Part shown: positions 34,437-45,080 of the stretch, one piece after another
How positions within the stretch are numbered: the first letter of the stretch is position 1
Layout: the number at the start of each line of letters is the position of its first letter
NCBI GenBank assembly: GCA_963764205.1
Contig: CAVXRN010000006.1
Coordinates: forward strand, 1,674,001-1,738,000
Source of the DNA: Chersky-840 sp963764205
GTDB taxonomy: Bacteria; Actinomycetota; Acidimicrobiia; Acidimicrobiales; UBA8190
Direction of reading: 5' to 3'
Length of the DNA: 64,000 bases
The notes under the pieces: generated by a model
Databases searched by the model: none
What the model was told of the DNA's origin: nothing
Seen by the model: only the letters and a program-made list of their open reading frames with translations
Program-made: the position numbers and the translations under genes

Positions 34437-35830
34437 TCAATCGCTCCCCACCGTGTCGCTCCTCTGGGCGGTGGCCGGTTCATGGGTCGTTGCGACGAAG
34501 TGACGGTCGTCGAGGTCGCTCGAGGCGGCGTCATCCGACGGCACGTTCACGCCAAAGAGCCGCGAGCACCGTGCCCGCACACCGCCGGGGTCAATGTCGG
34601 TGACGAAGAGCCAACACAGCATGGTGGATACCGCACTGCCGATGGCGAGTCCCCAGGCCGCCCCCACGACCCCGTCGACACGGACGAGGAGGAGGACCGC
34701 GAGCAGCCGGGTGACAGCGGCCGCCATTTGTACGGTCAGCAGGCTCCCCCCCGGGCTCGGGCCCGCAAGAGCACGGCGGCACCCTCACCGGCCGCATCGA
34801 TCGTAAATGCGACGAGCATCGGGACGACCAGCGCCGCAGCGGGCGCAAACGCGCTACCAAAGACACGGGTGAGAAGGGTCGGGGCGACGAGCACCAGCAC
34901 GCCGCCGTATGCCGCCACCAAGAGGGCGATCGCCCCGGAATACCGGGCGGCTGCGCCGAGGCCCGTGGGATCGGTGCCGCGCATGGACCGCACGATGTGG
35001 GGCAAGAGCACGCTCTGCACGGCGATCAGCACCAGTTGCACCGGACCAAACAAGCTGCCCTGTACCACACGAAACAGTCCCAGCTCGTGGCTCCCCAGCT
35101 GCCACGCCACGATGGCGGCCACGGCGAACAGACCGGCCGAGAACGTGACATTTGCACTGGTGAACCACACGCCGACGCGAAGCCATTGGCGTGCCAGGGC
35201 GGCACTTGCACCGTCGATGCGGGGCCACACCGACAGCTGCACTACCCCGAGCGCAGCGGCGAGCCAGGCACCGGCGCCCCAGGCCAAGAGGCTCTCGGCC
35301 GCCGTGATCCGCGTTGCGAGCAGCAGAGCCACGAAGGCCACGGTCTGCCCCAATGCCCAATACAGATCGTTGGCCGCTGCGGTCCTTGCTCGGCGCGACG
35401 CAAACGCCGCCACGCGCCAGAACTCCTGTAATGCCAGGCCGGGGGAGAGGAGGGCAACTGCCAGCAGGCAGCGTCCGAGCTCAGATGACACGCCGATGGC
35501 TAGACCGGCAACGCCGAACATCACGGCCGCGGCCAGGCCTGCGGCCACGACGACACCACCTGCTCGCGCCGTCAGCTCGCGCCACTCGGACTGCTCGAGG
35601 GATGACGCGCCGAGCGTATAGGGCTGCATGAAGGCGCTGCGGATGACCGAGAGCACGAGAAACCACGCCAGGAAGGCGAGGGAGAACGTGCCGAAGTTCT
35701 GCGGTCCCAACAGCCGTGCGAGAATGAGCGACGGCACGAAGTTCGTCCCGGAGGAAAAGATCTGGTCGACGAGGGCCCACGTCCCTTGGCTCCTGAGCTC
35801 GCGGGGCCGCGCCGGTTGTCGGGGGCTCAT
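34437..35830 (-). pseudogene. wzx: Wzx-like oligosaccharide flippase, interrupted by a frameshift in a G7 tract
   Basis: The main frame (from ATG 35830) has 10-11 membrane segments (LVDQIFSSGTNFVPSLILAR, ARLLGPQNFGTFSLAFLAWF) and ends prematurely at 34736 after LLRARARGGAC. The next frame continues seamlessly: LLTVQMAAAVTRLLAVLLLV, VDGVVGAAWGLAIGSAVSTM, giving the last two helices. The shift occurs in seven consecutive Cs (+ strand, 34746-34752). One added or lost G would give an intact ~460-aa flippase. Could be phase variation, pseudogenisation or sequence error. Confidence 0.82.
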
Positions 35831-37029
35831 CGGGCTCTCGGCGTGCCGTGCACCGGCGGCCGGTGGGTTGCGGCGGTCTTCACTTCCTCGTACACGTCGA
35901 GCAGCCGTTGAAGGCTGATCTCGGGCGTCAGCTCCGCCTCGAATCTCGCCCGTGCCCCCGCCGCCTTCGTGGTGAGGGCGGGGTCTGAAGCGGCCTTCGC
36001 CAGCATCGTCGCAAACGACTCCACGTTCGGAGCGGCAGTCCAGCCGACGTCTGGGGTGATGAGATCTCGCAGCGAGCCCAGCGCGGCGCCAGCAATCGGA
36101 CGACCACGTTCAAATGCCTCAGCCACGACGCGGGGAAAGCCTTCGTAGCACAGGGAGGGGATCACCACGATGGCGGTCTCGTCGAGCAGTTGGTGGACAC
36201 GGGTGGCGTCCACCAAACCTTCATACCGCACGTTGACGGCTCCGGGCGCAGTGACAAGGTTGCGTTGGGGTCCATCACCGGCCACGACGAGTCGCTGGGT
36301 GTCGCCGAGGCGAGATTGAGCCCACGCCGACATCAGAAGGGACACGCCCTTCTCCTCGGTGAGGCGGCCGATGAAGAGGAACCCCGAACCCGGCGCCGTC
36401 GCCGGGCCTCGGGCGCGCGCGAAGTTCGGGTGTACGACGATGCGGTCGGGCGAGATGCCGGTTAGCGCGAGATGATGGGCAACGAAGTCGCTCACGGCCA
36501 GGAACCGGTCGACGAGCTGCCACGTCGATCGGTGGGCGCGTGCGGTGACCGCCATCGAGAGAGACTCAGCTCGCGACGCCCGGTAGCAGGCGTGCACGAC
36601 GCCGGGCCACGGGAATGTCTTTCCCACGCAGTCCTCGCAGATGCGCCCGTCACGCAAGAACCCCGTCGAGCTCGGACACGAGTGCCGGTAATTGTGGACG
36701 GTCTGCACGACAGGAATCCCGGCCCGATGGGCGACCCGTATCACCCAAGGTGAGATCAAGGGGAAGGGATTGTGCAGATGCACGACATCGGGACGAACGT
36801 GTTGTAGAGCCCGGGAGAACTCGCGCGCCGCATCGATCGAATAGGTAGGCGAGACGGCAAGTGCGATCTTGCGCGCTGCACCAAACTCGGCGATGGCGTC
36901 CGAGTCGCGCAAGAAGGTCTCTACCTCTACCCCCGCATCGGCCAGCATGGACACTTCCTCATCGACGACGCGATTCTCACCCGAGGGCAGTGCCGATCGG
37001 TAGCGATTGTGAACGACAAGGACACGCAC
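35827..37029 (-). CDS. GT4 glycosyltransferase
   Basis: 400 aa from GTG 37029 (an ATG at 37077 is in frame). VRVLVVHNRYRSALPSGENR, a CPS cluster (HSCPSSTGFLRDGRICEDC), FLFIGRLTEEKGVSLLMSAW and IVVIPSLCYEGFPRVVAEAF (E-x7-E). Its stop overlaps the flippase ATG. The HNYRHxCPSS...C..C motif occurs in a subgroup of EPS GT4 enzymes. Substrate undetermined. Confidence 0.87.
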   Translation of the reverse strand: MRVLVVHNRYRSALPSGENRVVDEEVSMLADAGVEVETFLRDSDAIAEFGAARKIALAVSPTYSIDAAREFSRALQHVRPDVVHLHNPFPLISPWVIRVAHRAGIPVVQTVHNYRHSCPSSTGFLRDGRICEDCVGKTFPWPGVVHACYRASRAESLSMAVTARAHRSTWQLVDRFLAVSDFVAHHLALTGISPDRIVVHPNFARARGPATAPGSGFLFIGRLTEEKGVSLLMSAWAQSRLGDTQRLVVAGDGPQRNLVTAPGAVNVRYEGLVDATRVHQLLDETAIVVIPSLCYEGFPRVVAEAFERGRPIAGAALGSLRDLITPDVGWTAAPNVESFATMLAKAASDPALTTKAAGARARFEAELTPEISLQRLLDVYEEVKTAATHRPPVHGTPRAR

Positions 37030-37284
37030 GTCAGCTGGGTACCGAGAGATTGCGCCGTGAGGGACGTGGCTCGTCACAGGTGACGTCCTCGGGGCATGTG
37101 CCCTCGGCAGGGACCATGGACGTGACGGGGCGTCTGGACGCGACCTCGAGTTCCATCTCGCCCTTCATCACCAACCCCCCTACGTCATCGTTCCGCTCAC
37201 ACATTCCTTTGTCAACGGGAACAACAAGGCTACCTGTCCTCATAGCGCGGCACCCAGGGGGCCCGGTGTTTCGGTGGCGGCTCA

Positions 37285-39279
37285 TCAGAACTGGATGGCG
37301 CTGCGTAGCTCCTGGCGATCGGGGGTGCACCGGCCCACACCGATCAGGGTGGTCGCAGGCTGCTTGGCTCCGAAGCGCTCGGAGTACCAGCCCAGGATCG
37401 GATCCACCTCGGCGCGATGGGCGCTCCAGCGCAGCCCGGGCGGCAAGGTCATGGCGGCGGAACTGGAGCTGTCCGGTGTCGGCCACGTGAGCTGTGCGTC
37501 GTGGCCCTCGAGGTCGACCTCGATGGTGGGCCCGAGGTGGAAGGCCATGCGCAGCGCCACGGTGCCTGTGGTCTCGACCCGGTCAACCATCTCGATGCGG
37601 CGCCGGTGCGCGTCGAGCTCCACGCTCCGGCGGTGGGTGACGGCGGGCGTGAGCGTCTGGTACCCGGTGTGCTCGGCCGACCAGCGTGAGATCTCCCCGT
37701 GGTCGGTGGTCACGACCTCGACCGTGTAGGCCCGGGCGTGGCGCAACCAGAGGAACGGACCGCCCGAGAGTGACTGGTCCGTGGCCCCCACTTCGATCGT
37801 GTTGTGGGCCACGGTGGAGCGGAAGTAGCTGCGCCACGCTGGTTCGCCGTGGTAGCAGTAGGTTCCCGGATCGGCCAGGATGTCCACCCCCCCGCAGCGC
37901 ACCTCGATGGAGAGTGCATCGGCGTGAGCGTGGGCGGCAATGGCGAGGTAGCCGTGGGGCCCACCGTCACAACGGCACCAGATCTCCGGGGCGCCATCGG
38001 GCGCCGTGCGCAGGATGGTCATGCCGGCGTCGGCGAAATGCGATGGCCGTCGGGCCGCTCGAACCGTGGGCGCCGGCGTGGCCGGTGCAAAGGACGCCAC
38101 AGCGGCGCTCGTGACATCGGGTGCAGGGGACGGCCACCACGGCGCCGGTCCGAACACAGCCGCTCCGCTCGCAAGCAGCGATGTCCAGCGGTTGGCGTGC
38201 GGTGCATCGAGCACCAGGGCCCGACCGTCGTCACTGTCACCTTGGCGCGGTGCTCGGGACCGCTCGTCGAGGACCGCGGCGACGACGTCGAGCATGCGGC
38301 ACACCCGGTGGTAGGTCGCGGGAGTGAGGGGATGCCCACTGGCGGCGGCCTCCAGTGCGCCCAGGAGTCCGAGCTCGGTCACGAACCCGTGGTAGTCGAA
38401 GGCCAGTTCCCGGTTGACACCACTGGGAAACGTATTGCGCTGGAGCTCTCTCTCGAGCAGCCGCGCTGCATCTGTTCTCCATCGGTCGCTTTCGGTGAAC
38501 CACGGGAAGGCGCACGAGGCGGCGAGTTGGCCGGCGGCCTCGGCGATCACGTGGTTATTGGCCGAGGAACCCCGACTCTGGAACGCCGCCAAGTACAGCT
38601 GATGCCATCGCACCTGGCGTACGGCCTCGTCGTTGTCCTCGAACAGTGCGGTCACACCGGGCCATCCGTCGAGCAGCCGGCGGACCCAGACCCAGGAGAC
38701 CAAGCGGATTCCCAGCTCGATGCCGCTCGACCAACTGATGCCCGAGAGAAAAGGATTCCGCCGCCACCACGAACGGAGGTGGTCCGCCACCATATCGGCG
38801 TAACGCTCGTCGGCAGTCAGCCACCACGCTGCGGCGAGCACCGTGAGGTGGTGATGCCGAGAAAGCTCCCACACCTGCTTGACGTCGGCACCGTAGGGAT
38901 CGTTCCGATAGTCGATGCGGAAGGCATATCGGTCATCGGGAAAGCGACCACCACGGACTGGGTCGAAGAACCAGTCGGGATCAGCCATGTCGTGGCGAAC
39001 GACGCCCAGCACGTCCCAATGGCCGGCGACCACGTCCTGCGCCACGGCGATGAGCGCTTGCCGGGCGGCGTCGGGCGGAGCCACCAGCGTGGAACCGTCC
39101 ATCGGAGTGGCGAAAGCTCGTGTCGGTCGAGCCGGCACCGCCGGTGCGGCGGCGCCGGGAGGCACCTGATTGCGGCGCCACAGCTCCTGTCGCCCGAGAT
39201 CCTCAACTCGCCAAGCGATCTCGGGCACCGACATGCCCCGCAGGCGACGGGTGTACCACCCCAGTTGCGACGGGCTCAC
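37285..39279 (-). CDS. Heparinase II/III-family polysaccharide lyase
   Basis: 664 aa. The (alpha/alpha) toroid N-terminal half has DWFFDPVRGGRFPDDRYAFR, RHHHLTVLAAAWWLTAD and SANNHVIAEAAGQLAAS; the beta-sandwich carries YLAIAAHAHADALSIEV and DPGTYCYHG, then YFRSTVAHNTIEVGATDQS. These are the family's conserved His and Tyr blocks. No signal peptide at the N-terminus, as in most EPS-locus homologues. It likely cleaves or trims uronate-containing polymer; start overlaps the upstream stop by 4 bp. Confidence 0.85.
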   Translation of the reverse strand: MSPSQLGWYTRRLRGMSVPEIAWRVEDLGRQELWRRNQVPPGAAAPAVPARPTRAFATPMDGSTLVAPPDAARQALIAVAQDVVAGHWDVLGVVRHDMADPDWFFDPVRGGRFPDDRYAFRIDYRNDPYGADVKQVWELSRHHHLTVLAAAWWLTADERYADMVADHLRSWWRRNPFLSGISWSSGIELGIRLVSWVWVRRLLDGWPGVTALFEDNDEAVRQVRWHQLYLAAFQSRGSSANNHVIAEAAGQLAASCAFPWFTESDRWRTDAARLLERELQRNTFPSGVNRELAFDYHGFVTELGLLGALEAAASGHPLTPATYHRVCRMLDVVAAVLDERSRAPRQGDSDDGRALVLDAPHANRWTSLLASGAAVFGPAPWWPSPAPDVTSAAVASFAPATPAPTVRAARRPSHFADAGMTILRTAPDGAPEIWCRCDGGPHGYLAIAAHAHADALSIEVRCGGVDILADPGTYCYHGEPAWRSYFRSTVAHNTIEVGATDQSLSGGPFLWLRHARAYTVEVVTTDHGEISRWSAEHTGYQTLTPAVTHRRSVELDAHRRRIEMVDRVETTGTVALRMAFHLGPTIEVDLEGHDAQLTWPTPDSSSSAAMTLPPGLRWSAHRAEVDPILGWYSERFGAKQPATTLIGVGRCTPDRQELRSAIQF

Positions 39280-41456
39280 AACTTCTGGGGACTCCCGAGC
39301 GCCAGGCTCCTGGCGACGGTGATGGTGGCCGCGGTGGTCGAGAACAGTGAGGGCAGGGGGATCGGCATCGGCCCACCGGTCGCGACGGCCTCGATGAAGC
39401 TACCCAGCGCCCCGGCCTGCCCTTTGTCGGTACTCCGGCGGCTTCGCCGGGTTGTTCGACGTCGACCGGTCCACACCGTGGCACGCGTGAAGTTGTCGAG
39501 ACGGGCCGATCGACCGTTGGCCGAGACCTCGAACATCTCCTTGGGGAGGCGAGGGTTCCCGTTGGTGAGGTAGCCGATGGTCGCGACCGACCCGTCCTCG
39601 TAGCGCAGCATGACCTGGATCCCGCGGGACTCGCTGGACGCGGCGTACACCTCGAGGGGGTTCGACCCCAACCACCACCCGACGGTGTCGATGAAGTGCC
39701 CGCCCTCTCCGATGAAGCGCGATCCCTCTAGCTCTTCGTTTCCGTACCAGCTGTCGGCCCCCAACGGGCCTGCATTGACGGAGTAGTGCACGACCGCTTG
39801 GCCCACCTGGGCTCCGAAGCGCTCCCGCATGTCGGTGAGCAGCGGGGCGAAGCGTCGGTTGAAGCCGACCATGAGGCGGTCATTGCCGGTCGTTCGCACT
39901 ACCTCGACGATGCGGGCCATCTCGTCCTCGTCGAGAGCCAACGGCTTCTCGACGAACGTGGCCTTGCCCGCCGCCAAGGCTCGGCACACGAGATCGGCGT
40001 GGCTGTGGTGTCGGGTGACCACGAAGACGGCGCTGACCGAGTCGTCGGAGAGCAGTCCGTCCACATCGGTGGACGCGGTGGCGAACCCGAACCTCCGCTG
40101 GGCGTTGGCGGCCGACAGTGACGTCGTCGTCACCACGTGGGCGAGTTCCACATCGGGTCGTCTCGCCAGCTGCGGCAACAACATGGACGAGGCGTAGTTA
40201 CCGGCGCCGATGAAGCCGACCCGGGTCTTGGGCCCGACTGGTGCGGGTCGGCTCCCGCCAGTGACCGCCGAGGTCGGTCTCGACGTCACCGAGCTCACCG
40301 GCATGGCTCGCTCTATCTGCTCCTCAGAGGGGTACTGGAAGAGGTACCCGATCCCCCCGAGGTCTCCTGAGCGCAACCGCTCGTACACAGCGACCGCCTC
40401 GTCCAGGGGAAAGACACCGGCCACCAACGATTCGACGGGCAAGACCCCTCGAGCGACCAGGTCCACGAAGCACTCGAGGTTCCGGCGCTCGGTCCAGCGA
40501 ACGTAGCCCGCCGGGTAGTCCACGCCTGCGAGTTCGTAGACGTCGTCGTAGCGGCCAGGGCCATAGGACCGAGAGAACCGGACGTCGAGCTCCTTGTCGT
40601 AGTAGGCGTTCCACGGCAGGTCCAGCTTGACCTTCCCGATGTCCACCACCCGGGCCCGGTCGCGGGCCAGTCGGGCCGCTGTCTCGACGGGCCCGGCCGA
40701 GGACCCACCGGCCACGAGGAACACGTGGTCGGCGCCCAGGCCCCCGGTCAACTGGGCCAGGATCCGCTCGATCCGGTCGATGCCCTCAGCGTCGGGCGTG
40801 TCGCACGCCACGGCGCCGTTCTCCTCGGCCAGCGCGCACCGTTCCCGCACGACGTCCAAGCCCACCACCCGCACCCCCGAGGCCACCAGGAGCTGCGCCA
40901 CCAACTGGCCAACCAACCCCAGGCCGATCACGCACGCCGATTCCCCCAGCTGGGTCTCGGCCCGGCGTACCCCGTGCATGGCGATGGCACCGACGGTGGC
41001 GAAGGCGGCCAACGGTTCGGACACGCCGTCGGGCACCGGTACACAGAGGTTGAGCGGGACCCAGTTGACCTCGGCGTGCAGGGCGTACTCATTGCCGGCG
41101 CACGCCACCAGCTGCCCCACGCTGAGCTCCTCGGCCCCCCGGCCCAACTCGACCACGATGCCGCACGAGGAGTATCCGAGCGGGGTGTAGGAGTCGAGAC
41201 GGTTCATGGCCTTGGCGTAGGCGCTTCTCACTCCTTGCTGGGCCACGGTGTCGAGCACCTTGCGCACCTGGTCGGGCCGGCTCCGAGCCTTGCCCAGCAA
41301 CGACATCTTGGCCTCGTGCACCTTCATCAACTCGGTACCGGTCGAGATGAGCGAATACGTGGAGCGCACCAGAACGCCGCCGTCCTTGCACGCAGGTGTC
41401 GGGACGTCCACCAGGCTGAGCTGGCCGGACTTGTAGTTCTGGGCGACCTGTTTCAC
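39276..41456 (-). CDS. Fused alcohol dehydrogenase/Gfo-Idh-MocA oxidoreductase
   Basis: 726 aa from GTG 41456. Residues 1-~360 are a zinc-type alcohol dehydrogenase (SLISTGTELMKVHEAK, YSSCGIVVELGRGAEEL, CVIGLGLVGQLVAQLL); residues ~395-720 are a Gfo/Idh/MocA unit (VGFIGAGNYASSMLLPQL, KATFVEKPLALDEDEM, EGSRFIGEGGHFIDTVGW). Bidomain proteins like this accompany heparinase genes in EPS clusters and are thought to act on sugar nucleotides or uronic acids. GTGA overlap with asnB upstream and with the lyase downstream. Confidence 0.88.
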   Translation of the reverse strand: MKQVAQNYKSGQLSLVDVPTPACKDGGVLVRSTYSLISTGTELMKVHEAKMSLLGKARSRPDQVRKVLDTVAQQGVRSAYAKAMNRLDSYTPLGYSSCGIVVELGRGAEELSVGQLVACAGNEYALHAEVNWVPLNLCVPVPDGVSEPLAAFATVGAIAMHGVRRAETQLGESACVIGLGLVGQLVAQLLVASGVRVVGLDVVRERCALAEENGAVACDTPDAEGIDRIERILAQLTGGLGADHVFLVAGGSSAGPVETAARLARDRARVVDIGKVKLDLPWNAYYDKELDVRFSRSYGPGRYDDVYELAGVDYPAGYVRWTERRNLECFVDLVARGVLPVESLVAGVFPLDEAVAVYERLRSGDLGGIGYLFQYPSEEQIERAMPVSSVTSRPTSAVTGGSRPAPVGPKTRVGFIGAGNYASSMLLPQLARRPDVELAHVVTTTSLSAANAQRRFGFATASTDVDGLLSDDSVSAVFVVTRHHSHADLVCRALAAGKATFVEKPLALDEDEMARIVEVVRTTGNDRLMVGFNRRFAPLLTDMRERFGAQVGQAVVHYSVNAGPLGADSWYGNEELEGSRFIGEGGHFIDTVGWWLGSNPLEVYAASSESRGIQVMLRYEDGSVATIGYLTNGNPRLPKEMFEVSANGRSARLDNFTRATVWTGRRRTTRRSRRSTDKGQAGALGSFIEAVATGGPMPIPLPSLFSTTAATITVARSLALGSPQKL

Positions 41457-43360
41457 GTCGTCACTCCGGCGGCAGCGGCCTGTTGGCACCACAACTCGAG
41501 CGTCAGAAGCTGCCAGATCTGCTTGGACCGATCCTCCCGCCCACTGCGTTCATCGTCGACCAGCCGCTGCAGCGGCGCCCGCTGGAGGAACCCTCGGTCG
41601 ACCAAGTCACCTGAAAGCAGCACGTCGTCGACCATGTCGGCCAAATCGTGGGAGATCCACGCCCGCAGCGGGACCCCGAATGACGCCTTGGGACGGTGCA
41701 CGATCTCGGTCGGGAGCCACGCCTCGGCCGCCTCTTTCAGGGCCGCCTTCGTGGTCCGCCCGTGGATCTTCGTTGGCCCCGGCAGGGAAAAAGCGGCCTT
41801 GAAGACAGCGGGGTCGACAAAGGGCACCCGGACCTCGACCGATGCCGCCATGCTGGCCCGGTCGGTGTACGCCAGGTTCAAGCCCGGGAGGAACAACCGG
41901 GCGTCGGTGAGACACATCCGATCGACCGGATCGGTGAGCGAGGTGTCGCTGTAGATGGTGTCGTGCTCGGCCACGACGTCGGCCACGCACGAGCGGAGGT
42001 CGGGGCTGAGCAGGGCGGCCAGTTCGGGCGGGTCGTACAAGGTGTAGCTGCGGCGAAAGGCGGCAGCCTCGGGAAGTTCGCCGAATGTGAGGAACCGCTT
42101 CGTCCACCGGGCGTAGCGCAGTCCCCGACCCCCGGCAACCACCGGGACATGCTCGGCTGCCCGTCGCACCGAACCGCGCACCACCGACGGCAGATGGCGG
42201 TAGCGGGCCGCCAAGAGGCAGGCCAGGTGCTTGCGGTAGCCGCCGAAGAGCTCGTCGGCGCCCATCCCCGATAGCACCACCTTGACCCCTGCCTCGCGGG
42301 CCGCCTCGCACATGAGCAGCGTGTTGATGGCGGCGGGATCACCCACCGGTTCGTCCAGGACGTCGACGATCCTGGGGAGGAGGTCGACCACGTTGGGCGA
42401 GGCCTCGATCTCGTGCAACTCGATGCCGAAGCGCGCCGCCACCTTGCGGGCATACACGGCGTCGTCGGGCATCGCCTCGAGCCGCTGATCCTCGGGCCGA
42501 GACGTGATCGTGTAGGCGTCGATACCGGAGTCGGCCTGCTTGGCCAGCACGGTGACGATGCTCGAGTCGAGGCCGCCGCTCAGGAAGCTCGACACCGGCA
42601 CGTCCGACACGAGGTGGGCATGGACGGACTCTGTGATCACAGCACGCAGGTCGGCGGGGGGACCGGCGGCCGCCTCGGCCGCCACCTCGGCGATGTCCCA
42701 GTACCGGGTCACCGCAGACGTGCCGTCGGGACGGAACTCGGCCCATGTTCCGGGCGCCAGTTTCTCCACGCCCCGAATGGCACACCGGCTCGGCGGGACC
42801 CAGTAGTAGAGGAGCGACGCCACCAGCGCACTGGGCTCGGCCTCCAGCTCATTGCCGACGGCGGCGACCAGTCCTTTGAGTTCGGAGGCGAACAAGACGC
42901 CGTCTTTGCGCGCCAGGTAGTGCAGAGGCTTGATCCCCAGCTGGTCCCGAGCCAACACCAAGTTGCCGGTGCGCTCGTCGAAAACGGCAAAGGCAAACAT
43001 GCCGCGCAAGCGCTTCAGGCTTCCCGGCCCCCAGCGCCGCCACGCCTCGAGCACGACCTCGTTGTCGGAACTGGTCGAGAACCGAACACCGAGGCCGGCA
43101 AGTTCCGCCCTCAGCGACCGGTAGTTGTACAACTCACCGTTGTAACAGAGCGTCAGCCCGCTTACGGTGAGCGGCTGACGCCCGCCGACGCTCAGATCGA
43201 TGATCGAGAGCCTCCGGTGGGCCAGCTGCACAGAGACCTGGTCGCGTTGGTAGTTGAAGAACCCTTCGTCGTCCGGACCGCGATGGGTCATGCGGTCGAT
43301 CATCGTGCGGGCGAGGGCCTCGCCGTCGACCTGCTGGTAGCAACCAGCGATCCCGCACAC
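41453..43360 (-). CDS. asnB: Asparagine synthetase (glutamine-hydrolysing), EPS-locus type
   Basis: 635 aa. Cys2 nucleophile after Met (MCGIAGCYQ), amidotransferase motif HRGPDDEGFF, SVQLAHRRLSIIDLS, CYNGELYNY and the ATP-PPase loop SFLSGGLDSSIVTVLAKQ. Later VLSGMGADELFGGYRKH is the second synthase signature. In polysaccharide loci such proteins are proposed to amidate uronic acids or amino-acid substituents. The stop overlaps the fused dehydrogenase start. Confidence 0.9.
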   Translation of the reverse strand: MCGIAGCYQQVDGEALARTMIDRMTHRGPDDEGFFNYQRDQVSVQLAHRRLSIIDLSVGGRQPLTVSGLTLCYNGELYNYRSLRAELAGLGVRFSTSSDNEVVLEAWRRWGPGSLKRLRGMFAFAVFDERTGNLVLARDQLGIKPLHYLARKDGVLFASELKGLVAAVGNELEAEPSALVASLLYYWVPPSRCAIRGVEKLAPGTWAEFRPDGTSAVTRYWDIAEVAAEAAAGPPADLRAVITESVHAHLVSDVPVSSFLSGGLDSSIVTVLAKQADSGIDAYTITSRPEDQRLEAMPDDAVYARKVAARFGIELHEIEASPNVVDLLPRIVDVLDEPVGDPAAINTLLMCEAAREAGVKVVLSGMGADELFGGYRKHLACLLAARYRHLPSVVRGSVRRAAEHVPVVAGGRGLRYARWTKRFLTFGELPEAAAFRRSYTLYDPPELAALLSPDLRSCVADVVAEHDTIYSDTSLTDPVDRMCLTDARLFLPGLNLAYTDRASMAASVEVRVPFVDPAVFKAAFSLPGPTKIHGRTTKAALKEAAEAWLPTEIVHRPKASFGVPLRAWISHDLADMVDDVLLSGDLVDRGFLQRAPLQRLVDDERSGREDRSKQIWQLLTLELWCQQAAAAGVTT

Positions 43361-43362
43361 CG

Positions 43363-44670
43363 TTAGCCTCCCGGTGCGGGAATCGAGACCGGCCCCGGCA
43401 TTGGCACGAAGCGCTGTGTGAGCTCGTCGTAGACGCCCACATAATCGGCCCGTTGGTGTGCCCAGTCCAAGCTGTCGATCACCCGCGCTCGTCCCGACGC
43501 TCCCATGGATCGCCGCCGAGGCTCATCATCGATGAGCGTGACCACCAGATTCGCCAGGTCTGCCACATTGTTGGGCGACGCATACAGGGCTGCGTCTTGG
43601 GCCGACACTCTGGTCTCATGCAGGTCAAAGGCGACCACGGGGAGGGCGAACGCCATGTACTCCATGGTCTTGTTCATCGTCGACGCGTCGTTCAGCGCGT
43701 TCTTTGGATCAGGACACAGCCCGACTTCGGCCGTCGAGAGGATGTGGGACACCGTCGTGTCCGACACCCTCCCCGTGAACTCGACGTAGTCCTCGAGGCC
43801 CAACGCATCGCGCAGCGCCACCAGCTCCGCCAAGCAGTCGCCTGACCCCATCAGCGTGAAGCTGATATCACGCCGCCCACACACGTGGACGATGTGATCA
43901 GCTGCTCGGACCGCCAGGTCAACCCCGTCCTGCGGGCCCATCGTTCCCAGGTAGGCCACCAAGTGCGGCCGGCCGCGACGAAGCCGGGGATCCGGCGGCC
44001 CGGGCCGAAGCTGATCGGAATCCGGCCCGGTCCGCACCACGGTGACATCCCGGTCGTGCTTGCCGCCCCGGCTGAGCGCGACGGCGCGGTACGAGTCATT
44101 TGTAGCGATCACGCGGTGCGCTGAGCGGTACGTCAACCATTCGAGTGCCAGCAAGGCTCGGTGCACCACCGGGGAGCCGCCGTCGAACCGGGACTCGAAG
44201 AGCTCGGGGCACAAGTCATGATGGTCGAACACGAAACGGACACCGAAGAGGCGCAGCACCAAGGCGATCGGCCAGAAGATATCGGGGGGATTACACGCTT
44301 GCAGGACGTCGAAGCGTTGGCGCCGCCACGCCTTGGCGGTCAGCCATGCAGTGGCGGCGAAGGAATAGAGGTACTCACCGACAAAGGCCCTCTTGGAGGT
44401 GCCTTCGGGGTAGGGCCGATACTTGTACAAGGTGACGCCGTCGATCACCTGCAACGAAGGATCCCCGGGTCCCTTGGGACAGATCACCGACACCGAATAG
44501 CCGGCCTCCGTGAGCGCCTGACACTCGAGCCACACCCGTCGATCGAAGGGAACCGCAAGGTTCTGCACGATGACGAGAATCTCGGGCTGATGCTCCGCCA
44601 TGCGCTGAGGTGACGCGCCCTCTCGTAGCCCGGCGCGCTCCTCTACTCTGACACCGAGGCGCCCGGTCAT
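43363..44670 (-). CDS. GT4 glycosyltransferase, WcaI/WbuB-like
   Basis: 435 aa from ATG 44670 (ATG 44601 gives MAEHQPEILVIVQNLAVPF, the more usual family start). Motifs: VICPKGPGDPS, VFDHHDLCPELFESRFDGG, VAYLGTMGPQDGVDLAVRAA and ALNDASTMNKTMEYMAFALP. The HHDLCPELFE... segment characterises the group using sugar-nucleotides such as UDP-GlcNAc/GalNAc. First gene of the long minus operon that ends at 31010. Confidence 0.86.
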   Translation of the reverse strand: MTGRLGVRVEERAGLREGASPQRMAEHQPEILVIVQNLAVPFDRRVWLECQALTEAGYSVSVICPKGPGDPSLQVIDGVTLYKYRPYPEGTSKRAFVGEYLYSFAATAWLTAKAWRRQRFDVLQACNPPDIFWPIALVLRLFGVRFVFDHHDLCPELFESRFDGGSPVVHRALLALEWLTYRSAHRVIATNDSYRAVALSRGGKHDRDVTVVRTGPDSDQLRPGPPDPRLRRGRPHLVAYLGTMGPQDGVDLAVRAADHIVHVCGRRDISFTLMGSGDCLAELVALRDALGLEDYVEFTGRVSDTTVSHILSTAEVGLCPDPKNALNDASTMNKTMEYMAFALPVVAFDLHETRVSAQDAALYASPNNVADLANLVVTLIDDEPRRRSMGASGRARVIDSLDWAHQRADYVGVYDELTQRFVPMPGPVSIPAPGG

Positions 44671-45080
44671 GTCGATGATCACTCCGGTGCGGTCGGAGAT
44701 CACGCTGGGGTGACGGTCCCGACAGAACCGAGTCTGGAGACAGCGACCCCGATTGCGCCTCTTAACCCGGAGCCAAGGCACCTACGCCACAGAGGAACGG
44801 GTTCGATGTCCTCGTTCGAAATCCGGCCCATCGTGTGGCACTTCCGATCAGGTCTGTGTTGTCGACACCAATATTTTACTGTTTTCAATAGAAAAACAGA
44901 TGGCAAGTTTTGACAGTCTTTCACGGCCCGACACAGTTCGTGCCTTCGCGAGTCGCACGGGGCTCTGTTGACCTCGCTCGGAACCGAATCTGATCGAAGC
45001 CTGACGTGTTGCTGTTGTTGACATTGTTGCTGTTGTTCTAGAGAGCCGTGTGTGCCGACGGAACACGGGCGGCTCGACGA
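44671..45080. other. 410-bp AT-richer intergenic leader of the EPS operon
   Basis: Holds an AT-rich hairpin CTGTTTT(44879)/AAAACAG(44993-44999 region excluded; stem ends at 44899) with 7-bp arms, stem-pair positions 44879-44885 and 44893-44899, and at 45007-45038 two copies of TTGCTGTTGTT. Base composition drops sharply, as expected for a promoter or an attenuator before the minus operon. Confidence 0.4.

Noticed and set aside
37804..39573. 589-aa plus-strand frame
   Set aside because: Antisense of the heparinase-like gene.
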